Source: Clostridium ljungdahlii
Lineage (GTDB): Bacteria > Bacillota > Clostridia > Clostridiales > Clostridiaceae
Direction: 5' to 3'
NCBI RefSeq assembly: GCF_001636845.1
Contig: NZ_LITT01000002.1
Coordinates: forward strand, 62,001 to 126,000
DNA length: 64,000 bases
The position numbers were made by a program, and so were the translations under genes. Under the pieces are notes generated by a model, which saw nothing but the letters and a program-made list of their open reading frames with translations, was not told the DNA's origin and searched no databases. Positions 35,491 through 44,020 of the stretch are shown in pieces. The first letter of the stretch is position 1. The number at the start of each line of letters is the position of its first letter.

Positions 35491-35639
35491 ATATTATTAC
35501 AATCTTTTGTATGATAGGGACATTTTGAACCAGCACAGGATCCGCAATCACATTTACCTTTGGCTTTATTTTTAATATTTCTATAAAGTATATACAAGGC
35601 TGTTCCTGCAATAATTATTGTTACTATAATCTCTAACAA
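35478..35639 (-). CDS. FeoB-associated Cys-rich membrane protein (53 aa)
   Basis: A 53-codon gene read on the minus strand. The product has one N-terminal membrane segment (LLEIIVTIIIAGTALYILYR) followed by a short basic stretch and a cysteine-rich tail CDCGSCAGSKCPYHTKDC. This is the hallmark of the FeoB-associated Cys-rich protein family. The TTG start lies 8 bases from GGAGG. It begins 14 bases after feoB ends, so it is the third gene of feoA-feoB-this. A role in ferrous iron uptake or channel assembly is inferred from association. Confidence 0.85.
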   Translation of the reverse strand: MLEIIVTIIIAGTALYILYRNIKNKAKGKCDCGSCAGSKCPYHTKDCNNIKKF

Positions 35640-35653
35640 TTAAAACGCCTCCA

Positions 35654-37420
35654 TTACTTAAATATCAGAGAAGCTATATTAAATACGGTAAAAGAAGATA
35701 TCCATGCTAGTAAAAGTTGATATGTTACTGAGAATACTGCCATTTTGCTTCCGTATTCCTTTTTCATGGTTGCTATTGCAGATATACAAGGGGTATATAG
35801 CAATACAAAAACTAAGAATGCATAAGCGGAAATAGGAGAAAATTGACTTTGAAGAGAGGTGACTAAATTTCCCCCATATACAATACTCATAGTACTTAAT
35901 ACAATTTCTTTTGCAGTGATACCTGTAATAAGTGATACTGAACTTTGCCAGGTGCCAAATCCCATTGGTGAAAATATAGGACTTATTAGTTTACCGATAG
36001 AAGATAGAATACTCTTATCCATGGATACCATACCAGATAAATTGAAGTTAGTCAAAAACCAGATTAAAACCGACATGGAAAATATTATGGTACCTGCTTT
36101 TTTTAAGAATCCCTTAGCTTTTTCCCAAGTGTGAAATAACAAGCTTTTTAATTCAGGAATATTGTATTCAGGAAGTTCTATTATAAAAGGTTCTTCGTCT
36201 TTTTTAAATAAGGTATTTTTAAAAATAAGGCCAATTAAAAAGGCTATAAAGATTCCAAGAATGTACAAAGAAAGTACTACAGTAGTTTTATTTTTAGTGA
36301 AAAAAGCTGATGCAAATAGTGCATATATAGGTAATCTGGCATTACATGACATTAAAGGTATAAGTAATGCTGTTAATTTTCTATCTTTTTCACTTTCAAG
36401 TGTCCTAGAAGTCATAATTGCAGGCACGGAACAACCAAAACCTACTATAAGTGGTATAAAAGCTTTTCCAGACAACCCCATTTTTCTCATAAGTTTGTCC
36501 ATTATAAAAGCCCCTCTTGCCATGTATCCACTGTCCTCCAGAAAAGATACTCCTAAAAATAAACAGAATATAACGGGGAAAAACACAACTACAGATCCTA
36601 CACCAGATAGAATACCATCTACTAAAAGAGAACTAAACCAGTTACTTGTTCCTGTTAAGAGCATCTTTAAATCCGGTTTTAAGAAGCTTTCTAAAAAATT
36701 GTCAAAAATATCTGCAGTAGGTTGACCTACCCAGCTAAAAGTAAATTTGAAAATCAATATTAAGCATATTAAAAATATTGGATAAGCTAAAAATCTATTT
36801 AAAACTACTTTATCTATTTTTTCAGTAGTTGAAGTAATATTTTTTTTCGTTTCCTTAACACATTTGTTTAAAGTATTATTTATATAGGAATAGGCCGCTT
36901 TTTCATTTTCAAAGATAAATTTGCTATTATCTGTTTCCTTTAAAAAGTTACCACTTTTAAGAATTTCAAGAAGGTTGTCTATACCTTTTCCTTTAGCTGC
37001 TACAATTGGAACCACTGTTACTCCTAGTTCTTTAGAAAGTGCTGAAAAATTTATTTTTAATCCTTTAGATTCTGCTGCATCCATCATATTCAAAACTAAT
37101 ATAATAGGTTTATTAAATTGTTTCAATTGAGTTGTAAGATATAGATTCCTATTTAGATTTGATGAATCTACAATATTTATTATTACGCTTGGATTTCCTG
37201 TAAGTAAAAATTCTTTGGATACTTTTTCTTCATTAGAATATGTATCCATGGCATATATTCCGGGCAAATCTACAATTTTTATAAAATTATCTACGTAACC
37301 TTCCTTTTTTTCAACGGTTACTCCAGCCCAGTTTCCAACATATTGATTTGAACCAGTTAGATGATTAAATAAAGAAGTTTTACCTACGTTTGGGTTGCCA
37401 AGTAAAGCTGCTACGATCAT
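35654..37420 (-). CDS. feoB: Ferrous iron transporter FeoB
   Basis: A 588-residue protein with an N-terminal G domain (G1 LLGNPNVGKTSLFN, G2 GVTVEKKEGYV, G3 VDLPGIYAM, G4 LNMMD) and a C-terminal membrane domain with Gate motifs (FGCSVPAIMTSRTL and CNARLPIYALFASAFF). It imports Fe2+. The ATG at 37420 has GGAGGAG directly upstream; an earlier in-frame ATG extends the protein by 17 residues without support. It is shorter than gammaproteobacterial FeoB (over 700) but normal for Firmicutes. Fur-regulated through the feoA promoter. Confidence 0.93.
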   Translation of the reverse strand: MIVAALLGNPNVGKTSLFNHLTGSNQYVGNWAGVTVEKKEGYVDNFIKIVDLPGIYAMDTYSNEEKVSKEFLLTGNPSVIINIVDSSNLNRNLYLTTQLKQFNKPIILVLNMMDAAESKGLKINFSALSKELGVTVVPIVAAKGKGIDNLLEILKSGNFLKETDNSKFIFENEKAAYSYINNTLNKCVKETKKNITSTTEKIDKVVLNRFLAYPIFLICLILIFKFTFSWVGQPTADIFDNFLESFLKPDLKMLLTGTSNWFSSLLVDGILSGVGSVVVFFPVIFCLFLGVSFLEDSGYMARGAFIMDKLMRKMGLSGKAFIPLIVGFGCSVPAIMTSRTLESEKDRKLTALLIPLMSCNARLPIYALFASAFFTKNKTTVVLSLYILGIFIAFLIGLIFKNTLFKKDEEPFIIELPEYNIPELKSLLFHTWEKAKGFLKKAGTIIFSMSVLIWFLTNFNLSGMVSMDKSILSSIGKLISPIFSPMGFGTWQSSVSLITGITAKEIVLSTMSIVYGGNLVTSLQSQFSPISAYAFLVFVLLYTPCISAIATMKKEYGSKMAVFSVTYQLLLAWISSFTVFNIASLIFK

Positions 37421-37457
37421 ATTACTCCTCCCGTCTATAACTTCATTATTAATAATT

Positions 37458-37685
37458 TTATGCAGGGACATTTACTGATATATTTTGTGCATCCTTTTTA
37501 CGTATAGCTAAATTGAAACCCCTTAAGTTTATAATTATAGGATCCCCTAAAGGAGCACAATTTTTTAATAATACTTCAGTCCCTTCTATGCATCCAAGAG
37601 CAAGAAGTCTTTTAACTAATTTTTCATTACCACTTATACTTTTTATCATTCCAATTTCACCTAGTTTTAAATCGCAAATACTCAT
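37458..37685 (-). CDS. feoA: FeoA SH3-like protein
   Basis: A 75-residue FeoA protein (MSICDLKLGEIGMIKSISGN to SVNVPA). It has the SH3-like beta-barrel pattern with LLALGCIEGTEV and APLGDPIIINLRGFNLAIRK. It binds FeoB and assists Fe2+ import. GGAGGTGG precedes the ATG. First gene of the operon. Confidence 0.92.
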   Translation of the reverse strand: MSICDLKLGEIGMIKSISGNEKLVKRLLALGCIEGTEVLLKNCAPLGDPIIINLRGFNLAIRKKDAQNISVNVPA

Positions 37686-37711
37686 ATAAAGCCACCTCCC
37701 AATTTGTTAAA

Positions 37712-37730
37712 TATAATGAAAATCATTATC
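37712..37730. promoter_or_regulatory. Fur box
   Basis: TATAATGAAAATCATTATC matches the classical 19-bp Fur consensus at 17 positions. It lies between the feo promoter and feoA, where bound Fe-Fur would block transcription. Confidence 0.88.
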
Positions 37731-37742
37731 ATTTCTGATATT

Positions 37743-37771
37743 ATAATATCATATTAAAAATATGCTGTCAA
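37743..37771 (-). promoter_or_regulatory. feo operon promoter
   Basis: On the minus strand, TTGACA (37771-37766) and TATTAT (37748-37743) are 17 bases apart, a consensus housekeeping promoter. The Fur box starts about 12 bases downstream of the -10. Confidence 0.85.
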
Positions 37772-37870
37772 CCGATTATTTTTTTCGAATATTGATATTA
37801 TAAGTATGTATGTTAAAATAATAAGATATATTTATTTTTTTTAAAATAATAGTTAAGGAGAATAAAGAGT

Positions 37871-38596
37871 ATGAGTATAGCAGCTTTTTTTGATATTGAT
37901 GGCACTTTATATAGAGAGGGTCTTATAACAGAGGTATTCAAAAAACTGGTAAAGTATGAAGTAATACCTGGAGAAAGATGGTATAAGGAAGTTAAACCAG
38001 AATATGAAAAGTGGGATAAAAGAGAGGGGAATTATGATAATTATCTTTTAAAGATTGCTGGTATATATATTGAAGCTATAAAAGGTCTCCACAGATCTCA
38101 AATAGAATTTATAGCCAAAAATGTAGTTTCACAAAAAGGTCATAGGGTGTATTCTTATACTAGGGATATGATAAAATGGCATAAGGAGCAGGGACACAAG
38201 GTTATAACTGTATCCGGAAGTCCAGTGGAGCTTGTAAGGGAAATGGCTGTTAGATACGGATTTGACGATTATGTAGGAGCTGTGTATATTATAGATAGTA
38301 GGGATATTTATACGGGAGAAGTTGTTCCTATGTGGGATAGCGTTAGCAAGAAAAAAGCCATAGAATTATTAGTTGAAAAATATGGTATAGATTTAGCAAA
38401 AAGCTATGCATATGGGGATACTTCAGGAGACTTTGCAATGCTCAATATGGTTGGAAATCCTGTCTGTGTAAATCCAACCCGGGAACTTTTGAAAAAAATA
38501 AAAGATAATAGTGTTTTAAGCAAAAAGGCAAAAGTAATAGTAGAAAGAAAAGATATGATATACAAACTAGAACCAAAGTGCATAAATGATATATAA
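37871..38596 (+). CDS. HAD-IB family hydrolase
   Basis: A 241-residue HAD phosphatase: motif I AAFFDIDGTLYREG, motif II ITVSGSP, motif III Lys in SKKKAIELLVEKYG and motif IV YGDTSGDFAML. The IB subfamily acts on phosphoserine, phosphorylated lipids or similar small substrates. AAGGAG precedes the ATG. The next gene, an RNase H-like protein, starts 40 bases later. Confidence 0.85.
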   Translation: MSIAAFFDIDGTLYREGLITEVFKKLVKYEVIPGERWYKEVKPEYEKWDKREGNYDNYLLKIAGIYIEAIKGLHRSQIEFIAKNVVSQKGHRVYSYTRDMIKWHKEQGHKVITVSGSPVELVREMAVRYGFDDYVGAVYIIDSRDIYTGEVVPMWDSVSKKKAIELLVEKYGIDLAKSYAYGDTSGDFAMLNMVGNPVCVNPTRELLKKIKDNSVLSKKAKVIVERKDMIYKLEPKCINDI

Positions 38597-38636
38597 ATTG
38601 TCTATGTTTTAAAATGAATTGGAGAAGAGTGATAAA

Positions 38637-39299
38637 GTGATAGAAAGACTTAATGATGTTGGTGTTGAAATGCCTATGACAGAAAGTTCACTAAAAGTAG
38701 AGAATAATAACTGTGTTTTTAAAGATTCCGTATTTTTTGATTTAGAGCATTATATATATAAGAAACCAATATGTATAGGAGTATTTGGATGCTGCTTTTA
38801 TGATTACAAAAATCAAATCTTAAAAGTAACTCAGTATATGATAGAAAACAGCAAAGATGTAAGAGATATACTTGATTTAGCAAGAAGTTACTTTGAAACT
38901 ATGATTGAAATGGGAAAAAAATATATAGTGACTTTTTCAGGCAACAATGATTTTACAGTAATAAACTATCTTTTTGAGAAATATGGTATAGAATTTAATA
39001 TAAAAGATTATTTTATAAGTATAGATTTGCAAAAAGAATATGAAAAAGAAATGCATAAATCCATAGGGCTAAAAGCGTTGGAAAAAGAATTTGGAATAAA
39101 TAGGGAAAACGAAGTAATAAGTGGTTCAAATTTGGCTAAAACCTTTAGTAAAATAGCAAAGGACAATGAATATATAAAGAGAATGCCTGAAATGAAAAAA
39201 CAAAAAATATTATTGTATAACGAGCAGGATGTGGTAAGCTTATTTGATATATATACAAAATGGAATGATGTTTTTGTAGGCTCTGCCCAAAATATATAG
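38637..39299 (+). CDS. RNase H-like domain protein (YprB-type)
   Basis: About 220 residues, paralogous in layout to the gene at 34207: first acidic motif FFDLEHYIYKKP, middle TFSGNNDFTVINYLFEKYG and last motif LLYNEQDVVSLFDIY. The GTG at 38637 follows GGAGAAGAG with good spacing and is preferred to a TTG at 38619 that would place the Shine-Dalgarno site inside the gene. Possible 3'-5' exonuclease or structural nuclease-like protein; activity unknown. Confidence 0.7.
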   Translation: MIERLNDVGVEMPMTESSLKVENNNCVFKDSVFFDLEHYIYKKPICIGVFGCCFYDYKNQILKVTQYMIENSKDVRDILDLARSYFETMIEMGKKYIVTFSGNNDFTVINYLFEKYGIEFNIKDYFISIDLQKEYEKEMHKSIGLKALEKEFGINRENEVISGSNLAKTFSKIAKDNEYIKRMPEMKKQKILLYNEQDVVSLFDIYTKWNDVFVGSAQNI

Positions 39300-39347
39300 A
39301 ATGATTTATGTAAATATAAGATAAAATGAATTGAGGTGGCTCATTTG

Positions 39348-40046
39348 ATGTTTACACCTATAAAGAGTACAAAGGTATATGAACATGTAATAGTACAAAT
39401 TGAAAATATGATTATGGATGGTACTTTAAAAAGGGGAGACAAACTTCCTTCTGAAAGAGAGTTAGTTGATAAGTTTGAAGTAAGTAGGACTTCTATAAGA
39501 GAGGCTTTAAGGGCACTTCAAGTTATAGGACTCATAGACAGCAGGCAGGGGGAAGGAAATTTTATAAAACAAAGCTTTGAGGATAGTTTGTTTGAACCAT
39601 TGTCCATAATATTTATGCTCCAAGGTGGGAAACCTGAAGAAATAATGGAAGTTAGAAAAGTTATAGAAGTTAGGACAGCAGCTATAGCTGCAGAAAAAAT
39701 AAATGATGAGCAGCTAAATAATCTGGAGAGATTAGCAAATGCTTTCAAAACTTCTAAAGATGAGAAAAATAATGTAGAACTTGATAAACAATTTCACTAT
39801 CAAATTGCCCAAGTTACTGAAAATTTTTTGATAAAAAATATTTTAAATTCAATGTCTTTTTTAATGGATTCCTTTTTAAAAGAGGCTAGAAGTAAGATAT
39901 TGGTAGATGAAGGAAATCTATCAGTACTTGCAGCACAGCATATTAAAATATGTGAAGCTATTAAAAATCATGATGCTAAAATGGCTTCAGAAGAAATGAA
40001 AAAACATTTAGATTTTACGGATAAGTATATTAGAAATAATATGTAG
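39348..40046 (+). CDS. GntR/FadR (FCD) family regulator of lactate use
   Basis: A 232-residue repressor or activator: an N-terminal GntR winged helix (GDKLPSERELVDKFEVSRTSIREALRALQVIGLI) of which DKLPSERELV is the signature, and a C-terminal all-helical FCD ligand domain (DKQFHYQIAQ, HIKICEAIKNHD with metal-type His residues). The ATG at 39348 follows GAGGTGG at 8 bases. It sits directly upstream of the lactate operon, in the position of lctA of Acetobacterium, so lactate-responsive control is inferred. Confidence 0.85.
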   Translation: MFTPIKSTKVYEHVIVQIENMIMDGTLKRGDKLPSERELVDKFEVSRTSIREALRALQVIGLIDSRQGEGNFIKQSFEDSLFEPLSIIFMLQGGKPEEIMEVRKVIEVRTAAIAAEKINDEQLNNLERLANAFKTSKDEKNNVELDKQFHYQIAQVTENFLIKNILNSMSFLMDSFLKEARSKILVDEGNLSVLAAQHIKICEAIKNHDAKMASEEMKKHLDFTDKYIRNNM

Positions 40047-40089
40047 TCATCTGGTAAATGTAAAAAAAGCCTTTTGCTTAAATAAAATA

Positions 40090-40117
40090 GTTAACTTATT
40101 AACGTTAATAAGTTAAC
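40090..40117. repeat. Perfect 28-bp palindrome
   Basis: GTTAACTTATTAAC followed by its exact complement GTTAATAAGTTAAC, between the regulator and the lactate permease. It could be an operator or part of the regulator's terminator. Confidence 0.7.
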
Positions 40118-40138
40118 GGCTAGTACACTATAATATGA

Positions 40139-40180
40139 AAATTAGGGTATAGATAAAAATTTTTATCTATACCCTAATTT
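40139..40180. terminator. Perfect 42-bp palindrome, probable bidirectional terminator
   Basis: The 21-bp arm AAATTAGGGTATAGATAAAAA is followed at once by its exact complement, with ATTT at the end. It probably ends the regulator transcript. Confidence 0.6.
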
Positions 40181-40283
40181 CATTGAAAACGTTATGACTA
40201 CAACATAATTTAATAAATTCAATGTATTATAAGTAATGTTAACAATATAACAATTGTAGAAAAATTGAAATGATTATGTTAAT

Positions 40284-40316
40284 ATAATGTCAAAAGTGGT
40301 ATTACCATAATACCAA
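40284..40316 (+). promoter_or_regulatory. lct promoter -10 and candidate GntR/FCD operator
   Basis: TATAAT at 40284-40289 is followed by TGGTATTACCATAATACCA (40298-40316). This contains the FCD-type TGGT-N3-ACCA box within a larger inverted repeat. A bound regulator would cover the transcription start. I could not find a convincing -35. Confidence 0.65.
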
Positions 40317-40340
40317 TAAGTTTTTTCAAGGGGGATTAAA

Positions 40341-41867
40341 ATGAACAATTATTTACTTTTTCTTATTGCACTTATACCAATTGTTTGGCTAATGGTATCA
40401 CTTGGGGCTCTAAAGATTCCAGGACAAAAGACATGCCCTTTCACATTAGTCATTACCATGATTTTAGCTATAATTATATGGAAAATGCCAGTTTTTAATG
40501 CAATTACGGCGGCACTTGAAGGTATAGCTCTTGCAGTATGGCCTATTATGATTGTCATTATAGCTGCTGTTTTCACCTATAATATTACAGTTTACACTAA
40601 AAGTATGGATGTAATAAAAAAGATGATGACAGGTATTACTACAGATAAAAGAATATTAGTTCTCATTTTAGCTTGGGCTTTTGGAGGATTTATGGAGGCT
40701 ATAGCAGGATTTGGAACTGCGGTTGCCATACCTGCAAGTATACTGGCAGGACTTGGATTTGATCCTGTATTTGCAGCTATCATATGTCTTATTGCAAATA
40801 CAACACCTACTGCTTTTGGAGCAATAGGAATCCCAGTAACAACTCTTGCAAAAGTTGCAAATATTAGTGTAACTCAGCTAAGTTATGCAGTAGGACTACA
40901 GCTTGTAATTTTAATTGTGATTGTTCCAGTTGTGCTTGTAATGCTTACAGGAAAAAGTGTGAAGGCTATAAAGGGATTTTGGGGAATTTCCCTTGCATCA
41001 GGAATTTCTTTCGCAGTTCCGCAGCTTCTAGCTGCAAAATATCTTGGAGCTGAACTTCCAGCTATACTTGGATCTGTTTGCTGTATGATAGTTACAATTG
41101 CCGTAGCCAAAATATTTTATAAAGATACTGCTGATAAGCAAGCTGAAAAGGTTCCCGCAAAAGAAGGAATACTTGCATGGATGCCTTTTATACTGGTATT
41201 TTTATTTGTAATATTAAGCAGTGCCCTGTTCCCACCAATAAATAAGGCATTGTCTTCCGTAAAAACTTCAGTACTTATTTATTCGGGAAAAGGAGGATCA
41301 CCTTATACATTTAATTGGTTGTCCAATCCAGGAACTTTAATTATAATAGCTACATTTATTGGTGGACTTATCCAAGGTGCTAAACTTAGGGAAATAATTG
41401 GAGTGCTTGGAAGTACCTTTAAGCAAATGTATAAGTCAGCTATTACTATAATTGCCATAGTAGCTCTTGCAAAGATAATGGGTTACAGTGGGATGATAAA
41501 GTCTATATCACTTGTTCTAGTAGCAGCCACTGGAAAATTTTATCCTCTTATTGCTCCTATAATTGGTGCACTTGGAACATTTGTAACAGGTAGTGATACT
41601 TCTGCAAATGTACTCTTTGGAGGACTTCAAGTTGAAGTTGCCAAATCTCTTGGATTAAATCCGTACTGGCTTGCAGCAGCGAATACTGGAGGAGCTACAG
41701 CAGGTAAAATGATATCACCTCAAAGTATAGCAGTTGCAACAGCAGCTACTGGACTTGCAGGTCAGGAAGGAAAAATACTAAATTCAACTTTAAAGTTTTG
41801 CATAGTTTATGTAATTATTTTAGGAATTATTGCTTACTTTGCAGGACCTATATTTGGATTTAATTAG
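40341..41867 (+). CDS. lctP: L-lactate permease (LctP family)
   Basis: A 508-residue membrane protein with about 12-14 segments and LctP family landmarks: ILAWAFGGFMEAIAGFGTAVAIPASIL, NTTPTAFGAIGIPVTTLAK and GTFVTGSDTSANVLFG. It is a proton symporter for lactate (and possibly glycolate). AAGGGGG precedes the ATG. It heads the operon permease, racemase, etfB, etfA, dehydrogenase. Confidence 0.92.
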   Translation: MNNYLLFLIALIPIVWLMVSLGALKIPGQKTCPFTLVITMILAIIIWKMPVFNAITAALEGIALAVWPIMIVIIAAVFTYNITVYTKSMDVIKKMMTGITTDKRILVLILAWAFGGFMEAIAGFGTAVAIPASILAGLGFDPVFAAIICLIANTTPTAFGAIGIPVTTLAKVANISVTQLSYAVGLQLVILIVIVPVVLVMLTGKSVKAIKGFWGISLASGISFAVPQLLAAKYLGAELPAILGSVCCMIVTIAVAKIFYKDTADKQAEKVPAKEGILAWMPFILVFLFVILSSALFPPINKALSSVKTSVLIYSGKGGSPYTFNWLSNPGTLIIIATFIGGLIQGAKLREIIGVLGSTFKQMYKSAITIIAIVALAKIMGYSGMIKSISLVLVAATGKFYPLIAPIIGALGTFVTGSDTSANVLFGGLQVEVAKSLGLNPYWLAAANTGGATAGKMISPQSIAVATAATGLAGQEGKILNSTLKFCIVYVIILGIIAYFAGPIFGFN

Positions 41868-41898
41868 AGCTTGATACTTACGAAAGGAGAATTTGATT

Positions 41899-43173
41899 AT
41901 GTCTAAAGTATGTTTACCTTATAGTAAAAAGGCAATTGAAATTGAAATTGATGATAAAAATTTGGTTGGAGTTTTAAGATCAAGGGCAGAAGATTACAAA
42001 CCTCAATTTGAAGAAGCTGAAATAGTTGAAAGGGCACTTGATAATCCGATTGCTTCACCTAAATTGGAGGATTTAGTAAAGGGTAAAAAGGATATGGTTA
42101 TAATAACCAGCGACCATACAAGACCTGTACCAAGTAAAATAATAACACCAATACTTTTAAAAAGAATACGAAAGATAAATCCAGATATTGACATAAAAAT
42201 TTTAATAGCAACGGGATTTCACAGGGCTACTACTAAAGAAGAACTTATAGCTAAATTTGGAAAAAGTATAGTTGAAAATGAAAATATAATAATACATGAT
42301 TCTAGAGATGAAAAGAATCTTATTAAAATTGGAACGCTTCCATCAGGTGGAGATCTTATAATAAACAAAATTGCTGCTGAAACTGAGCTTTTAATAGCAG
42401 AAGGTTTTATAGAATCTCACTTCTTTGCAGGATTTTCAGGAGGAAGAAAGAGTATTTTGCCTGGAATAGCTTCTGCGAAAACCATAATGGTAAACCATTG
42501 TTCTGAATTCATAGCAAGCCCTTATGCAAGGACAGGTAAGCTTAACAATAACCCTATACACAGGGACATGTTATATGCTGCAAAAAAAGCAAAGCTTGCA
42601 TTTATAATAAATGTAGTTATAGATGAAGATAAGAAGATAATAAATGCTTTTGCAGGAGACAGCAGGATTGCCCATGAAGAGGGGTGTAAATTTGTAGAGG
42701 ATTTATCTAAAGTTGACAAAGTCCAAGCTGATATTGCCATTTCGACAAATGGAGGATATCCACTGGATCAAAATATATATCAGTCAGTTAAAGGCATGAC
42801 TGCAGCTGAAGCTACTTGCAGAGAAGGAGGCGTAATAATAATGGTAGCTGCCTGCAATGACGGCCATGGCGGGGAAGGATTCTATAATAATTTGGCAAAT
42901 GTAAATTCTCCAAAGGAGTTTTTAGAGAAAGTTTCTAAAGTGCCTAGAGGAGAAACAGTACCTGACCAATGGGAATCTCAAATACTTGCCAGAATACTAA
43001 GTACACATACTGTAATAATGGTAACAGATATGTGTGATCCTGAAATTATAAAAAATATTCATATGCAGCATGCTTCAACTATTTCTGAAGCTTTAACCAG
43101 AGCATATGACATTATGGGAAAAGATGCTAAGGTAGCAGTTATTCCTGATGGAGTTTCAGTTATCGTAAGTTAA
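41899..43173 (+). CDS. larA: Lactate racemase family protein (LarA-like)
   Basis: A 424-residue LarA homologue: TSDHTRPVPSKIITPILL, IATGFHRATTKEEL, and ESHFFAGFSGGRKSILPGIAS, which carries His and Lys residues of the nickel-pincer cofactor site. LarA interconverts L- and D-lactate and needs LarB, LarC and LarE to build its cofactor; none are in this window. The ATG at 41899 follows AAAGGAG; an upstream TTG is less suitable. In the operon it would present the isomer the dehydrogenase prefers. Confidence 0.85.
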   Translation: MSKVCLPYSKKAIEIEIDDKNLVGVLRSRAEDYKPQFEEAEIVERALDNPIASPKLEDLVKGKKDMVIITSDHTRPVPSKIITPILLKRIRKINPDIDIKILIATGFHRATTKEELIAKFGKSIVENENIIIHDSRDEKNLIKIGTLPSGGDLIINKIAAETELLIAEGFIESHFFAGFSGGRKSILPGIASAKTIMVNHCSEFIASPYARTGKLNNNPIHRDMLYAAKKAKLAFIINVVIDEDKKIINAFAGDSRIAHEEGCKFVEDLSKVDKVQADIAISTNGGYPLDQNIYQSVKGMTAAEATCREGGVIIMVAACNDGHGGEGFYNNLANVNSPKEFLEKVSKVPRGETVPDQWESQILARILSTHTVIMVTDMCDPEIIKNIHMQHASTISEALTRAYDIMGKDAKVAVIPDGVSVIVS

Positions 43174-43210
43174 TTTATAAATTCATATAAAAATTTTGGA
43201 GGTAACTTAA

Positions 43211-44002
43211 ATGGATATATTAGTATGTATAAAACAGGTACCAGGAACTTCTAAAGTTGAAGTTGATCCTATAACTGGTGTTTTAAAAAGAGAAGGAATA
43301 GATTCCAAAATGAATCCTTATGATCTGTATGCACTTGAAACTGCACTTAGGATCAAAGAAGAAAAAGGAGGAACAGTAAAAGTTATAAGTATGGGACCTC
43401 CCCAAGCTGCTGAAGTTATAAAAGAAGCTTATATGATGGGTGCAGATGAAGGTGTGCTTCTTTCAGATAGAAAATTTGCAGGAGCGGATGTACTTGCAAC
43501 GTCCTATACTATTGCTCAGGGAATAAAGAAAATGGGACATATAGATTTAATATTATGTGGAAAGCAGACTACAGATGGAGATACTGCACAAGTTGGACCT
43601 GAAATGGCTGAATACTTGCAAATACCACATATAGCTAATGCACTTAGCATAGAAAAGGTTGAAGAAAAATCAATGGTAGTGAAAATGGATATGCCAAATA
43701 CAGTTGAAGTAGCTGAAATAAAATATCCCTGTCTTTTAACAGTGGAAAAAGATATATTTCAGCCTAGACTTCCATCATATAAAAAGAAACTTGAAACCAA
43801 AGATAGAGAAGTAAAAGTATTTGGGTACAAGGATTTTGAAGATAAGGATGAAAATAAATATGGACTAAATGGTTCTGCAACCCAGGTAGAAAGGATATTC
43901 CCACCAGAAGTGAATAATGATAAAGAAATGTGGAAGGGAAATGGAATTGAACTTGCAGACAGACTTTCAAAAAAACTTAAAGAACTTAAATTTATAGATT
44001 AA
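43211..44002 (+). CDS. etfB: Electron transfer flavoprotein beta subunit
   Basis: A 263-residue EtfB ([21 protein letters not shown] start, [36 protein letters not shown]). The [14 protein letters not shown] loop marks the bifurcating type that binds FAD in place of AMP. It forms the complex with EtfA and the lactate dehydrogenase: lactate is oxidised with NAD+ while reduced ferredoxin is consumed. TTGGAGG precedes the ATG. Equivalent to lctB of Acetobacterium woodii. Confidence 0.92.
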   Translation: MDILVCIKQVPGTSKVEVDPITGVLKREGIDSKMNPYDLYALETALRIKEEKGGTVKVISMGPPQAAEVIKEAYMMGADEGVLLSDRKFAGADVLATSYTIAQGIKKMGHIDLILCGKQTTDGDTAQVGPEMAEYLQIPHIANALSIEKVEEKSMVVKMDMPNTVEVAEIKYPCLLTVEKDIFQPRLPSYKKKLETKDREVKVFGYKDFEDKDENKYGLNGSATQVERIFPPEVNNDKEMWKGNGIELADRLSKKLKELKFID

Positions 44003-44020
44003 AGTCTAGGAGGAATTGAT

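Noticed and set aside
36162-36725. 187-codon frame opposite feoB
   Set aside because: Antisense to conserved feoB motifs; no start signals of its own.
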